From Amphibalanus amphitrite (taxonomy: Eukaryota; Arthropoda; Thecostraca; Balanomorpha; Balanidae): a stretch of DNA of 64,000 nucleotides. The position numbers and the translations under genes are program-made. The DNA lies in assembly GCF_019059575.1 (NCBI RefSeq), contig NW_024881538.1:930001-994000 (forward strand), written 5' to 3'. A model generated the notes under the pieces. It did not search any database. It saw only the letters and a program-made list of their open reading frames with translations, and had not been told where the DNA came from. Of this stretch, positions 1-64,000 are shown piece by piece; position 1 is the stretch's first letter, and each line of letters opens with the position of its first letter.

Positions 1-864
1 TCGGGGTGGCCGATAAAGGGAGCAGATGATTATCTGTTGGCCCTTGTCCAGCTTCAGCAGCGCCCACTGCGACTCCAGCTTGCTTTCGGAGCTCCCGCTG
101 CCGGGGATCTTCAGTGTCATTGACGTCAAACTGTTTTTAGTGATGATGGCTACGCCGCCATAACCGCTGCCATCTGGGCGGTCCACACGACTGAGCGAGT
201 AGCCCGGAATGACCAGGAGGCGTTTCGGGGTAGACGGACGTAGCCAGGTCTCGGAAAGCAGCATTACGTCGTAGTTGCGACGAGCGAGTTCGCAGGTCAG
301 CTCTTGAAGTTTGGGTTTGATACTTTGAATATTTAGGGCGCCGATCAGCAATTTGGGCGGGTCGGTCGGCCGGCTGGACTGGAGAGTCCTCGATGCGGGG
401 CGGGGTCCACATGCCGCTTCCGCAGGGCTGAGGGGGCGTGATCGATTAAGACAGCGGATGAGATACGCGGGAAGACTGCGCCGGATAGTCTCGGCTACTT
501 CACGAGTGGTGTTGTTGCTTAGTCGGTCACGCACCGCCATCAGATGTGCCCGGTCGTATGCACGTCTGGCAGATTCAGCAGTGTGACTGTGATCGTCCCG
601 TCGGTGGTCGCTGGCCGGTGTTTGGCACTCTACACGGCGAGACCCGTTCGGGGCCCCCGTGCCGGAAGCAGTCAGCTGTCCGCTGCTCCCATGTCCCCTC
701 GCACGCCGAGCGCGCCAGCCCGCGCGGCGGCCGCGCCGAGCGGGCCGCTCATGTCTGAGCGCCGGACATTTATGAGCACTAAAGCCCCGGAGGCATTCAT
801 TTCTGAGCACCAGTAGGTGACGTACGAGGCTAACGCGAACTGAAGTACTGCGTATACTATTCAT
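1..864 (-). mobile_element. Non-LTR retrotransposon (LINE) fragment with endonuclease domain, cut by the window edge
   Basis: An open frame of 288 codons runs without a stop from the ATG at 864-862 to the window edge; a TGA lies just upstream at 894-892. The first ~170 residues are rich in Arg, Ser and Pro. From about position 350 the frame reads as an apurinic-endonuclease-like (EEP) domain of LINE ORF2: LIGALNIQSIKPKLQEL, then DVMLLSETWL (with the catalytic Glu of the SETWL motif), GYGGVAIITK and IIICSLYRPP near position 10. These blocks and their order are typical of Jockey/CR1/I-type LINEs; I cannot fix the clade. Reverse transcriptase would lie to the left, outside the window. Met 540 is an alternative start. 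The intact frame suggests a fairly young copy. It sits in an intron of the E-Syt gene, in the same orientation as that gene. Confidence 0.85.
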
Positions 865-899
865 ACTGCAGAATACAGCGCACGATGAATATCATGCGA

Positions 900-1400
900 A
901 GTCAACTATTTGCTGTCGACTCGTGGCAGGTGGGCCCGTCCGCAGCTCAGGTGGCCGCCGGGCACCGCGCTCGTCCCAGCTGCGCCGCTACTGACGTCAG
1001 AGCGCTAACTCCAGGAGCCCGGGAGCAGCCCGGAGCCCGGACCGGAGTCCGGGAGCAGCTGCGGCCGCAGCTCGGGCCTCCCCTCCCTCTCCTCCCCGCG
1101 GAGAGGCAGGTAACGACGGTAATTTCACGGCGCGGCCGCCGGACGTCCCGTGGGAGACGGGGATCGGATCGCCGGGTCACCGGATCGGCCGCCGAGGGGG
1201 GGGGGGGGGGGGGAGCGAGGGGCGGAGACGTGGCGCGGCAGGAGACATCCCGCCCGCTAAAATGTCGCTCTATTTTAGAAACACCGTGGCGTGCCCAGCC
1301 CAGTGCGTGGAGAATTAAGTTGCGAAGGATAAAGCCGCAGAGGATAAGGTCAAAGCAGAATTGTGGCCATGTAGTGTCGGCCGCGTGACCTCACCAAACG
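900..1400. other. CpG-rich stretch with a CRE-like site and a G-run
   Basis: The stretch 930-1250 is much richer in CpG than its surroundings. It carries an ACTGACGTCAG site near 990, a donor-like GGCAG|GTAACG on the plus strand near 1108 and a run of about 17 G near 1197-1213. It could be the 5' region of a transcript or the regulatory 5' end of the adjoining LINE. The plus-strand open frame across it has no recognisable domain. Confidence 0.3.
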
Positions 1401-2194
1401 AGCGACTGGGCCATAGAACTCGGCCGGGCTAAATTTATGGCTAGATTAGCTGCGGAATCCTCCTGACACGAACACGGCCGTCACTGCACCGGAGCGCCTG
1501 GCGCGGGAAATGACAAGGTGTTCAAACAATTCACTCTTGTCGGCTGTCACCTACAAAGGACAGAGGTAATGGCTGATGGCTCGGCTGATAGCAGTCCTAG
1601 CGAGTGCAGCATCGATCCAGCGTGCAGTCGTGCAGGAGACGCATGTCAAAGATCCTTTGCAGGTGTGAGCTTGACATTTTCATGAGGTCTACGGAAACGG
1701 TTCTATAGTAAACTGCCGCATCAGAGAATTAATGAAAGTCATGTTTAGTAAAGCGTATAATAAAAGAACAAGAACATAATGCTAGACTAGCGACGATTAA
1801 ATGGAGTATGCTAAATTTGATAAAGAATCGGGACTTCGGCCACCGGACCGCAGAACCAGAGCTCATTGGTGTCCCTAAGCCATTTTTAACAGAATAATAC
1901 CGGGAAAATAATGTAAAATCTTGCTAACTATAAAAAACTAGCGGGACCAAACGATTTCAGGAAGACGATGCGAATAATAAATCTGAAAAGCCACGGCTGT
2001 TTTAGAGTGCTCTTTATCACAAATACATGACCCTGTTGGATGAGAGCTTTAGACAAAAGTGAGCTTTGCTTGTGCGCCTTTAGACTATTATGCTTTTCTA
2101 CATTATAGAGGCGATAAAATAAACGAAACTGAATTGAACAAATACAACACAACTGGCATCCATGACAGCACTACGACAGCGTCACGGCACCTAC
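1401..2194 (-). other. E-Syt intron sequence (3' part of the last intron in the window)
   Basis: This AT-rich stretch follows the donor of the C2C exon at 2195. I searched the minus strand here for the missing second half of C2C and did not find it, so that exon must lie left of the window. Confidence 0.6.
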
Positions 2195-40300
<38,106 letters not shown>

Positions 40301-40450
40301 GGTGCCGGCAGGGGCTGGACCGGGGTCCTCTGTGGCAGGGGGAGTGGGTGAGCGGTCAGGCCGTGCTGTCACTCATGGCGGCAGTGGTCTCTGCTAGTGC
40401 TGGACCGGGCTCCTCTGAGACAACTGGGGAGGCGGGACAGTCAGCAGTCA
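40301..40450 (-). promoter_or_regulatory. Duplicated start-codon region with a short uORF
   Basis: About 75 bases upstream of the E-Syt ATG the sequence ATGAGTGACA occurs again at 40376, followed by a similar GC-rich stretch, so the initiation region is an imperfect tandem duplication. The upstream copy opens a frame of only six codons (MSDSTA, then TGA) that is out of frame with E-Syt. If it is transcribed, it would be a uORF. The transcription start is not visible. Confidence 0.5.
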
Positions 40451-41605
40451 GCGTGGGCGGTCGCCAGTCAGGCCAGTGTGGGTGAGCAGTCACCACTGTG
40501 CCCTACCTAATGATGGATCAGTCCAAAATTCAGTCTAGCCTTATGGCAGTCATACAGTGAGGTCAAGTGAAACTTGCTAATGTTTTGTGCAAAAAAGCAT
40601 TGCAATGCATTGATGTGCGTTTCAAGCTGAGAATAGTGTGTTCTTTCCTTTCATGTCTTTATTTTATCAATTTCTCCAGTTTTTAGAGGGTGCAAAAGGA
40701 GGAACTCACCTGATCCTGTCTTCAATTCAACTTAACTAAGTTACTGGGAATTTTGATGATCATCTTATAAGATAAGGGTGGTTATCATCAAAGACACTGG
40801 ACACCTTTATTATAGTTCATTTGTTTTAAATCTGAACCTCACTAGTCACTGTAAACATCTTTTTGAACACAGCATGAGAATTGCTAGCTGAATTACGGAG
40901 AAAACTAGTTAGCGCCCAGCGTATTGAAGATATCAATAATATTTTCCAGATAAGTTTTGAACACCGATGTTGTACTGTTATGTAAAATGACATGTGATGT
41001 ATTAACTAGCTAATCTATAGCTCATGTTAAGTCAGGAGTTGTAAATACAGGTAAATACGAGCTGAGAGGCTGGGAAATAGGGGCCAGGAAAAAAAATTAT
41101 AGGTTGTTCTTCAGTGAAATTCAATGTGCACCAACCAGTTTTCTCAGAAATTTAGCTAGCAATTCTTGTGCTGAATGTTCTTCTCTCTATATATTCTTCA
41201 ATAGGTACCTTTGCCAGGAGTTCAAGAGGTTGAGATGATGAAAAGCTGACTAAAATTGGTCTTCGCTCTGTTGCTGTGAAAATGGATGCATGATTCAGAT
41301 TAGGTAAATATTAATTGAACAGATTCAGTACTCAGTAGCTGAAGCGAAGACTGCCACAGGTGGTAAAACATATAAGTATCCCTCAAAACATCAACTGATC
41401 AACAGGATTAACTCCAAATCTTATTCTGGCAGTTCAAGTTGACGTCACCCAAGTATGACGCACACAGCACAGATCTATTCTGCAGGGACCCGAACAGCCC
41501 TCTGATTTCCCACATCACAACAAAACCAAGTGGAAAACCTGTAGGCATCCATGTTATAAATAAACATGTGCGGCAGTTGGCGCAGTAGTAGATTACGCTG
41601 GATCA
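40451..41605. other. Intergenic region next to the E-Syt start
   Basis: This is AT-rich sequence between the divergent genes. I recognise no gene, RNA gene or transposon ends, although a tRNA-like GGCGCAGTAGTAGATTA lies at 41579-41594. Confidence 0.45.
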
Positions 41606-41609
41606 ATAC

Positions 41610-42112
41610 CAGTCGGGGAAACTATGGTAAAATCTGCTATTTTTAGCAGTCTGCTATTTTTAGCAGAAATCTGCTAAAAATGGGTACGCATGTGACGTCA
41701 TCGTACCCAAATATAGCAGATTTGGGTACGGCCCCATACTAAAGCAGATCTGCACCCTAATTGAAGCAAATGCGCATCAAATGCCTGGCAGATTCATGAT
41801 GAGAATAGTGCTGAGAGTGTTCTCTGCTATTTTTGTTCAGATCCGACTATTTTCAAATTCATTATTTGAAAATAGTCGGATCTGAACAAAAATATCAGAG
41901 GACATTCTCAGCACTATTCTAATCATGAATCTGCCACGCATTTGATGCGCATTTGCTTCAATTAGGGTGCAGATCTGCTTTTGTCGGGGGCCGTACCCAA
42001 ATCTGCTATATTTGGGTACGATGACGTCACATGCGTACCCATTTTTAGCAGATTTCTGCTAAAAATAGCAGACTGCTAAAAATAGCAGATTTTACCATAG
42101 TTTCCCCGACTG
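41610..42112. mobile_element. Foldback element: near-perfect 250-base inverted repeat arms
   Basis: The two arms start and end with CAGTCGGGGAAACTATGG and its complement. They match almost base for base to a 5-base centre at 41859-41863. A 4-base duplication ATAC flanks it (41606-41609 and 42113-42116). Internal TTTTTAGCAG motifs repeat within the arms. It is non-coding; the superfamily is unclear. Confidence 0.85.
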
Positions 42113-42116
42113 ATAC

Positions 42117-43760
42117 ATGCACAGCCCACTCGGTATGTTGATGTGGCTCTCTCTATCGTCTGGAGGTTTCGAAAGATGCTCTCCAGAGATGGCGCTAGTA
42201 AATTTGGCTGACATGACGTCATGCTAAAAAGTGATGGATTTTGTGAGAGCAAATGTAATAAAAGTTGAAAATTTTGTACTTTTGCTTAATTAAGAAAAAA
42301 TAAATATACAATTGTTCAAAACAGCGTTTTCCTCATTCATCCTTCATTGTTTTAAGAGGAATATAGACAGTTTAAATATTTTTTCTTGACCGCAATTCGC
42401 ACACGCACTAAATTAAAAGCTGGAGTTTTGTGCGTTCGTAAATTGTGATTTGAGAAAATAAGTTGACAATTATCTTTTGCACTTTTGCTTTACAATCATT
42501 TTTCAATGCAGATGAATGCATAAATTATTCAAAAATAGGCATATCTTTGAAATATTATGATTTTCCACAAGCAAATTTTCCCAAAAACTTGAACTACTTA
42601 CAACTGACGAACGCATCCAATAATCTGGATGTCTTAGGATGAGTTCGTCATTTTTTCCCAAGGAAATACGATACAGTTCAAGCTATTTTACCGATTTATT
42701 AGGGTACTTTTGCCAATGAATTAATAAATAAATGACAACAATTAATCTCATTATCAACCATACTCGGAAGCATTTTTTTCGCATAAGCGCGAACACATCC
42801 GCGCTTTCATGAAAAGTCACGCCTGTAGATGTCAGGACTGCTGCTTTATGTTTCGCAAGGTGGCGCAGCGCGCAGGGTACCGACTACCGAGGCTGAGGTC
42901 TCCAGACTCTCCACCACGATTTAACTTGGAAATGGCCGATGGGGAAGGTCTCACCCAAAAACGGACGCCCTTTTACACAGCTGCATAAAGAGAATGAATT
43001 ATTGGCATAGCTGACCACACGTCCCCTCCCCCTCTCCGCCCCAGCTCAATAGGAAATATCGCCTATTTTCCTTAGTCAGTTATATTCTGACTAATTTCTC
43101 ACTCTTCCCAGTAAACCTTAACATGCATGATGCAGATGTCCACTGCGTAAGTCGTGTGCTTCCGTATGTGTGCCAACTATATAGTGTTGCCTACACTCTA
43201 CAGTACAGCCTACTGCTTCCCCATTGTCGTTATAATTGGTGATTCTCAGGTCAAAAGTTACACAGTGGTCTCAGAGAACAATCGTTTCAACAAATTAACG
43301 ATTCAAACCATTGCATTCTACTTATATTCCGGTCAGTTCTGCTACTAAACGATTCCGGCAAAACACTCTTTAGGTTATGTATTAGCGAACCACCACACAA
43401 AATTCGCCCAATCAATGGTCAGTTATTACTGCTGGGCTGAACCGTCATACGCTATATAGCCTATTGCAGTCAATATTTTCAGAACGATACTGACTGACGA
43501 AACACAACGTATTCGCGGATTCGCACATACGTTGGCACCCAGGTGGCCTGTCAGCAGCCGCACAAATCCGCACAGCGCAGCCGGGATTTGACATTGAGAT
43601 GGTACACCGTAAAGCATGCCTTTCCACACAGGCACAAGCACAGGGACACAAATTCTCAAAATCCAAACTTATTCCAATACTGGTCAATTGCGAATAGGCA
43701 TAAAGTTTTGAGGTTTTCTCATGTTCATTCTTCTTTCACTAACACACGCGGCAGACTGCA
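42117..43760. other. Intergenic AT-rich sequence
   Basis: I see no supported gene or element. The stretch 42240-42780 is strongly AT-rich. Confidence 0.4.
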
Positions 43761-43769
43761 GCAGCTGCA

Positions 43770-44294
43770 GAACATCTCACAGAGCTGCGCTGGATGCAGT
43801 CATGAGCTGGGACACGGTTTGTGACCAATGACCGATCGGGGGTGCCAGCCTCCTCCCGGCACGCGATGCACTGGCCGCCGCGCAGTCGATGTCGGGGCAC
43901 CGCCGGCATTCGCCGACAGGGTTCCATCCGATTCGGTGTATTGGTGGCAGCCCGAACAGTGACCCACGCGAAGCTGGCGGACGTCGATGGCCGATGAGCG
44001 ATGCCCTTCCGCGACCGGCGGTGGCAGTCGGTCCCACATCAAGAACAGATACCAGTCATGCGGTCAGTCGGCGACGGCGCTGTCGCGAGCCGATCTGATG
44101 GTCGCGCGGTGGGCGTCGCCGACGTCCACCGGGACCGTCGACTGGGGGAGCGCGGCCGCCTCTTGGCCGCCGCCTCTGGTCGGCGAGCTCGTTGCGCTGT
44201 GGGACGGCATCCACTGCAAGTCGTTCACTGTGAAGCGGTCGTTTGACCGGACCTGGCAGGCGGGGAAAGGGGGCCTCAGATGAAGTAAAACCAT
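43770..44294 (-). pseudogene. Decayed LINE fragment: C-terminal end of the pol protein
   Basis: Three minus-strand frames carry, in the expected order, pieces of a LINE C-terminus: LRVGHCSG near 43970, then IHRIGWNPVGECRRCPDIDC, then CIACREEAGTPD near 43860. In intact elements these form one continuous Cys-rich tail after the RNase H region. At least two frameshifts separate them here, so this is a dead relic. Confidence 0.6.
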
Positions 44295-46024
44295 CCCTCA
44301 GGCCAGCTTGAACTGGCTCTCCACCTCACCATGTTAGATAAGCGGACACCCTCGTGATCATCGCAGCGATGATTGCCAATTGGTGTGTCATTATGGGAGA
44401 GGATGCCAGCCTCCTTTGCAAGATAGTCTGCCTTTAATATAGTGCAGCCCGACCCATTGCCTGTGGCGCAGACTGGGCTTGATAATGCAGTGCAGGACAC
44501 ACCAAACGTAAGCGGCCATCTGTACCCCCTGTGCAGTAGGGCTGACTCAAGAGCCCAGAGTTGCCCTCCCCCCACCATTCTGTGCACGTGATAACTGGAT
44601 GGGACATGCCATGGTCAGCATCTGTTCAAAAGCTGCCCTAAGCATGTAAAGCTCCACTGGCATGCTCAAGCATGGTCACAGTCAGTTCTCACTTCTCAGT
44701 TGAACCTCCAATGGAAACCTATCACAAAGTAGAGATCAGGGCGCCTCTCACACTGCAGCACACTCAACGACTGAGGCACCATCTCATTCTCATCACTTGC
44801 AGGTGGTTCTTGCCAGGAGCAATGCCAGCCACGCACATCAGGTGATAACAGCAGTGTACAACTGCAATCTACAAGCATCCATGTTCTTTCTGGTTTTCTC
44901 CTGTTGAGATCCACTGCCATGCATGAACTTGATGGGCTTTTGTTGAGCTCCTCCCATGTGCAGACAGGTTTCTGCTGAAACAAAGCAAAGCAAATGTGAT
45001 TAATAATGGCCCTGTTTCACCATCCAGACACTGTGTGCACTGGTAGCTACGGCATACCATAGCATCACTCAAATGACGTTGCATGTGATCTCTTAGTTTA
45101 TGATCAATCGCGTTTGGAACAGAGTGAGAGGTTCTGAAAAACCGTACCAAGAACAGAGGTTTGAGTTCAAATACTGCTAGCATGCTGCTGGTGCTGGTAC
45201 CGCAGCGTGCTAGCGTTCTGGGATGCTGTCATAGCTTAGCGTCACAGTGAAGTTTGTTGACACTGCCATGGAAACCCAATGCTCTGACACACGCAGCGCA
45301 CTGCAGTGCTGAGCACTGCAGTGCGTGCTCTGCCGTGAAACACCACCCATGAACGTTGGTTGCATGACCAGGATGGAGCAGTGTGGCAGACAGTGATTTT
45401 AATTTTAATTGCACTTCCTAGAGATTAAAATGTTGTTGGTGAAATTGCTATTCATTATTCCTATAACCATTGTCTAAATTTCACATTTCAAGACAGCATC
45501 AGCATTGACATGTTATATAAAATAAGGTTTAGACTTCAGGTGGTCCCGGGTTCAGCTTAAGTAAAACAAGGGCAAAAAATTGTCAAAAAAAAATATTTAA
45601 AAAAAAATACCTGCCTTCATCAACACCTCATCTAATCTAACCTCATCCTCATCTAACAAGGCCCTAAAAGCAAAAACCGTTTGAATAACAATGTAATATT
45701 TTGCAGCCGCTGCACCATTACTGTCACGTACGCTATCCCTAGATTGGTTGCTGGTAAGTAGTGGTTGTCGTCATCAACTCGTCATGCAGCAGCTGATTGG
45801 GATGGGCGGGGCCTATTTTTATCCAGGCGATAGAGAGAGCCGTTGATGTAAGACTCTGCCACTTCCTCAAATCCGCTTCCCGTGCAAAGACTATCCCCTA
45901 TAGCCTTGAAGTCTCCCACCATTTCTTACATGTATCTCGTTCCCACCCAAGATACCTATCTCTTTCCTCCTTGTCTCCCACCTTGCTCCCCCACCAACGC
46001 CCACGCACTCCTACCGCCCCACCC
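44295..46024. other. Intergenic sequence without recognised gene
   Basis: A minus-strand frame at 44696-44983 starting MFQQKPVCTWEELNKS is open for 95 codons but has no recognisable domain. A short inverted pair around GCACTGCAGTGC lies at 45298-45325. Confidence 0.4.
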
Positions 46025-46032
46025 GTCCTACG

Positions 46033-46186
46033 GGACGACGGTGAAAACAGGGCGCCTGGGGCGATTTGATCAAGGTTCGTGAAATTTACACGTGACGTTT
46101 AGCACGTAGAAGGCCCACGAAGGGGGAGAATCTCCAAATGTCACGTGACTAATATACCCTCCGGCGCCCTGTTTTCACCGGCGTCC
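46033..46186. mobile_element. 154-base MITE with 8-base target duplication
   Basis: The inverted ends are GGACGMCGGTGAAAACAGGG, flanked by GTCCTACG at 46025-46032 and 46187-46194. The duplication length suits hAT or Merlin. The GG-initial ends favour Merlin-like, but this is not decisive. Confidence 0.8.
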
Positions 46187-46310
46187 GTCCTACGCGATGT
46201 TTGCGCGATGTCAACAAATGCGACTCGACTGGTTTTTCGCTGTTCAAGGTCACACATTTATATCAGCAGAATTATTCATTTGGCAGCTTCTTAATGATTC
46301 TACCAAAGCA

Positions 46311-48110
46311 GGGGCATTCCACGTCAAATCGAACAAAAATCGGCTGTTTTGCACCTAACCATCAGCGATTTCATTATAAATTTGTGAGCGAGTTCCTGTG
46401 TCGCCCCGAACATTACATTGATGTTTTTTGCACATTCTGACCACAGGTCTTCTAAATATAGGGCATCGAATTTTTACAAAATGTTGCATCTTTATATTTT
46501 TGAACGACCATAACTTTGGTTGTACTTGTTTGATTTGAATGAAATAAACTTTACTGTTAAGGTAATTTCTTAAGCATTTGTTTAGAATTGTACCTACTTA
46601 AATAAATAACCTTGAAATTTGCTTAACTCTGTTCTTAAGCACAAAAATTGAAATAGCAAAAAACACGTCACCTTCGATTTGGCTAATTTTCATATCTTTT
46701 ATTGCCTACCATATTCTTAACAACCTGTCAAAAAATTAGAATGGGCCATTCATAAGTTTTGAAGAAAATGGCACATATGCAAAGGCATGTTAGCACGCGC
46801 AGTGAAGGGGGAAGAATGAATTTCGCCCCACCCCTCCTGTTTTTCGCCAATATCTCATAGTATTAATGCGAAATTAATTATAGCTGCCTGTCCAAAATTG
46901 AATTGCACATCTCATCGTGCAATCAAAAAGAAAATCGGTTCACAACTGGTCTAGAAATAGCGGTGTAAAGTGAACATCCTGTCGCCGCGGCGACGCGGCG
47001 ACTCGGCAGCCGGCGCCGACCGCTAGCCGCCGCCTGAATTGTAGACTGTGCCGGGACGGAACGGAACGGTTCCGTCTTTACATCGCGCTCCTTACCGCTG
47101 ATTGCGTTCGATTCGCGTCAAATTTTGTGAGAAGACTAAGAAATGTACAGGCAATCTTATGGTGTAAGAATTTTGAAAATCGGTTGGTAAACAATGGAAA
47201 TATGAACGTGTAAACACAAAATTGTGATTGCTGCGTTTCCCGCGTCGGCCGATCCCGCCTCAGCCGGCGACATGTTACTCTTAGCAGGTCTCTAACTGCC
47301 ATATTTATTATTGGATTAACTAGATATTCCCCATACATACTCAAAAATGTATATTCTTTCGTATAGTGAAGATAAAAAGACGTGAAGATATCGTTGCGTG
47401 ATAATGTTTTCGTTGAATTTTTGGCTTCATGATGCATTTCCACACGGCTCAAAATTCACCGCAAAATACCGTTTGCCTGAGACACTTTTACTATGGAACT
47501 TGAATGCTTGACTACGATGACTATGTATTTCCATTCTCGCAGAGTTTGGGATATCACTAATCAGCAATCATTCATTTCAGAAAGTGTACACAAGCAAGCA
47601 TGTCTTGACTCAGTCTTTCAAGGTCACGCGCGGTTGCGTGATGTTGATGCATGAAAACGGCGTTTGCCGCGAGAGTTATGAATGGCCCACTCCAATTTTT
47701 TCACAGATGGTTAGGAACATTGTGACGGACATAATATGTAAAAATTACCCGAATCGAAGGTGACGTGTTTTTTGCTATTTAAATTTTTCTGTTTTAATTC
47801 AAGGTCAAATGCATTTCAAGGTCACTTCAATTTAATTTTATAAATAAAAATCAAAGCCTTATCAATTGCCTACAAGACCCTGTTAATATCATTTTGATAC
47901 CAGAAAAGGAACCAGAGTTAAAGACATTTAAAAAATTGATGTGTGGCATTTTTGGCTATATTCGATGACCTATATCTCAGCGATACTTTATCAAATTTCG
48001 AAAATATTATACGTAACTCAGTTTTGAACCATGCCCAGTCTGCCTACAAATTTTCAGAAAAATCGAAGGGGATGACGGATTTCGGTGTTTGATTTGACGT
48101 GGAATGCCCC
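46311..48110. mobile_element. 1.8 kb element with long inverted arms upstream of ERK
   Basis: The ends are GGGGCATTCCACGTCAAATC and its exact complement, flanked by AGCA at 46307-46310 and 48111-48114. Inverted similarity continues inward for about 430-450 bases, for example GCAAAAAACACGTCACCTTC at 46659 against its complement near 47758. The middle contains a very GC-rich stretch (46980-47070). No transposase frame was found. The right end lies 598 bases from the ERK start codon. Confidence 0.8.
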
Positions 48111-48114
48111 AGCA

Positions 48115-63179
<15,065 letters not shown>

Positions 63180-64000
63180 GTGGGTCTCGAGGCGGCCGAC
63201 ACATGTCGACCAAACTGTGGCATGGGGCTGGCCGCTGGGTCGATCTGTTAATTAATGATGTATAGTGAACGTAGGCCTTGTTCCATGGATCTGGGCCAGC
63301 GTGACCGAGAGCTGCATGTAATCATCCAGAGTGTGGCGCATATCCGGGGCCGCGGAATTGCCTCTCCAGCTTTAGGGTCCTCCAAAAGCCAATTAACCAT
63401 CCTCATAGTCATCGTCATATTCGGACGCGGTCGCGACTCTCCGCTGTCTGATGTATCCAGTTTTCAGCGTCCAGCCTGGAAAGTTAAGACTGGAATCCCT
63501 CGTGGGCTCGAGCTGAGACGTGCGTGACTTGCGACTGATAGCAGGGCGTATTTGAAATCAATTCTAAAATTGGATGGAGATGAAAGGGGTCGAGTTCAAA
63601 CAAGTTCGGTGTCACATTTTTGCACATGTGACGAATGGGTATCAATGTTAATATAGCGACTGCCTCGGAATTACATAAGACATGGAATATCTGCAATTTA
63701 TTTGAAATGGGGTGACCATTTATTTTTCAACGTATCAAAGTTGTCTTGGTTCTTTTATTCTTTAGGCGTGAAAATTCCGATGGGCACCGTGCGTTGACTT
63801 GCAGTCCGGGCTTAAAGTCCCATTTCCTAATCATCATCACCATGTAGCATTCTGAACTCATTACTTATAGACTGTGTCTTCCGCTGCATTTGTTTGCTGT
63901 TGTTTTATTTACCATGGATTTTACAGTTTGACATTTATTGAAATGTTGCGTGAGGGTGCACCACCGTTACGACTGTCAGGAGCGTTCCGTTTAGGCCATC
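63180..64000 (+). other. ERK intron 5, cut by the window edge
   Basis: This is intron sequence. The next ERK exon, expected to start GYTKSIDIWS-like, is not found here. Confidence 0.6.

Noticed and set aside
885..1388. Plus-strand 167-codon open frame
   Set aside because: It is GC-biased, crosses a G-run, has no recognisable domain, and overlaps a likely regulatory stretch.
40301..40372. A 24-residue N-terminal extension of E-Syt starting at 40372
   Set aside because: The codon there is GTG, not ATG; the first in-frame ATG is at 40300 and gives a normal E-Syt N-terminus.
41579..41605. tRNA-like GGCGCAGTAGTAGATTA as a tRNA gene
   Set aside because: There is no matching acceptor stem or proper box B; at most it is a fragment of a SINE.
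44696..44983. Minus-strand frame starting MFQQKPVCTWEELNKS as a possible gene
   Set aside because: Composition is mildly protein-like, but I recognise no domain and see no convincing splice partners.

Overview
The window is animal nuclear DNA with GT-AG introns, long homopyrimidine microsatellites and many transposon remnants. The ERK protein has the signature QCLMETDL instead of vertebrate QDLMETDL, which suggests an arthropod. Large introns and numerous hAT and TTAA-flanked elements would fit a crustacean, but I cannot name the species.

Two conserved genes lie divergently. On the minus strand, from 40300 down to 2195, is an extended synaptotagmin (E-Syt) gene. I could join 18 coding positions in frame, about 706 codons: hydrophobic hairpin, SMP lipid-transfer domain, C2A, C2B, linker and the first half of C2C. 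The end of C2C lies beyond the left edge. On the plus strand, from 48708 to beyond the right edge, is an ERK-type MAP kinase (rolled/MAPK1 orthologue). Five coding exons run from the start codon through the TEY activation loop.

The most interesting feature is in the E-Syt C2A domain. The exon encoding the third calcium-binding loop is present as three successive, divergent, phase-compatible versions (29021-28933, 28182-28094, 26957-26866). Each enters in phase 0 and leaves in phase 2 with a length that is not a multiple of three, so exactly one can be used per mRNA. This predicts three E-Syt isoforms with different C2A calcium and membrane loops.

The rest is introns and an 8.4 kb intergenic region. 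They hold nested transposable elements with readable target-site duplications: hAT-like elements at 10744-13470 (with a second hAT-like element inside), 33385-35035 and 49953-51865 (with a tRNA-derived SINE inside). TTAA-bounded elements at 17777-18917, 18914-20099, 31394-32595 and perhaps 35088-39111 are packed with AGGTCA nuclear-receptor half-sites. There are also a foldback element at 41610-42112, a long-inverted-repeat element at 46311-48110, several MITEs and two LINE fragments. All four long CT microsatellites are pyrimidine-rich on the sense strand of the gene that contains them.

No tRNA or rRNA genes, CRISPR arrays or bacterial operons were seen.
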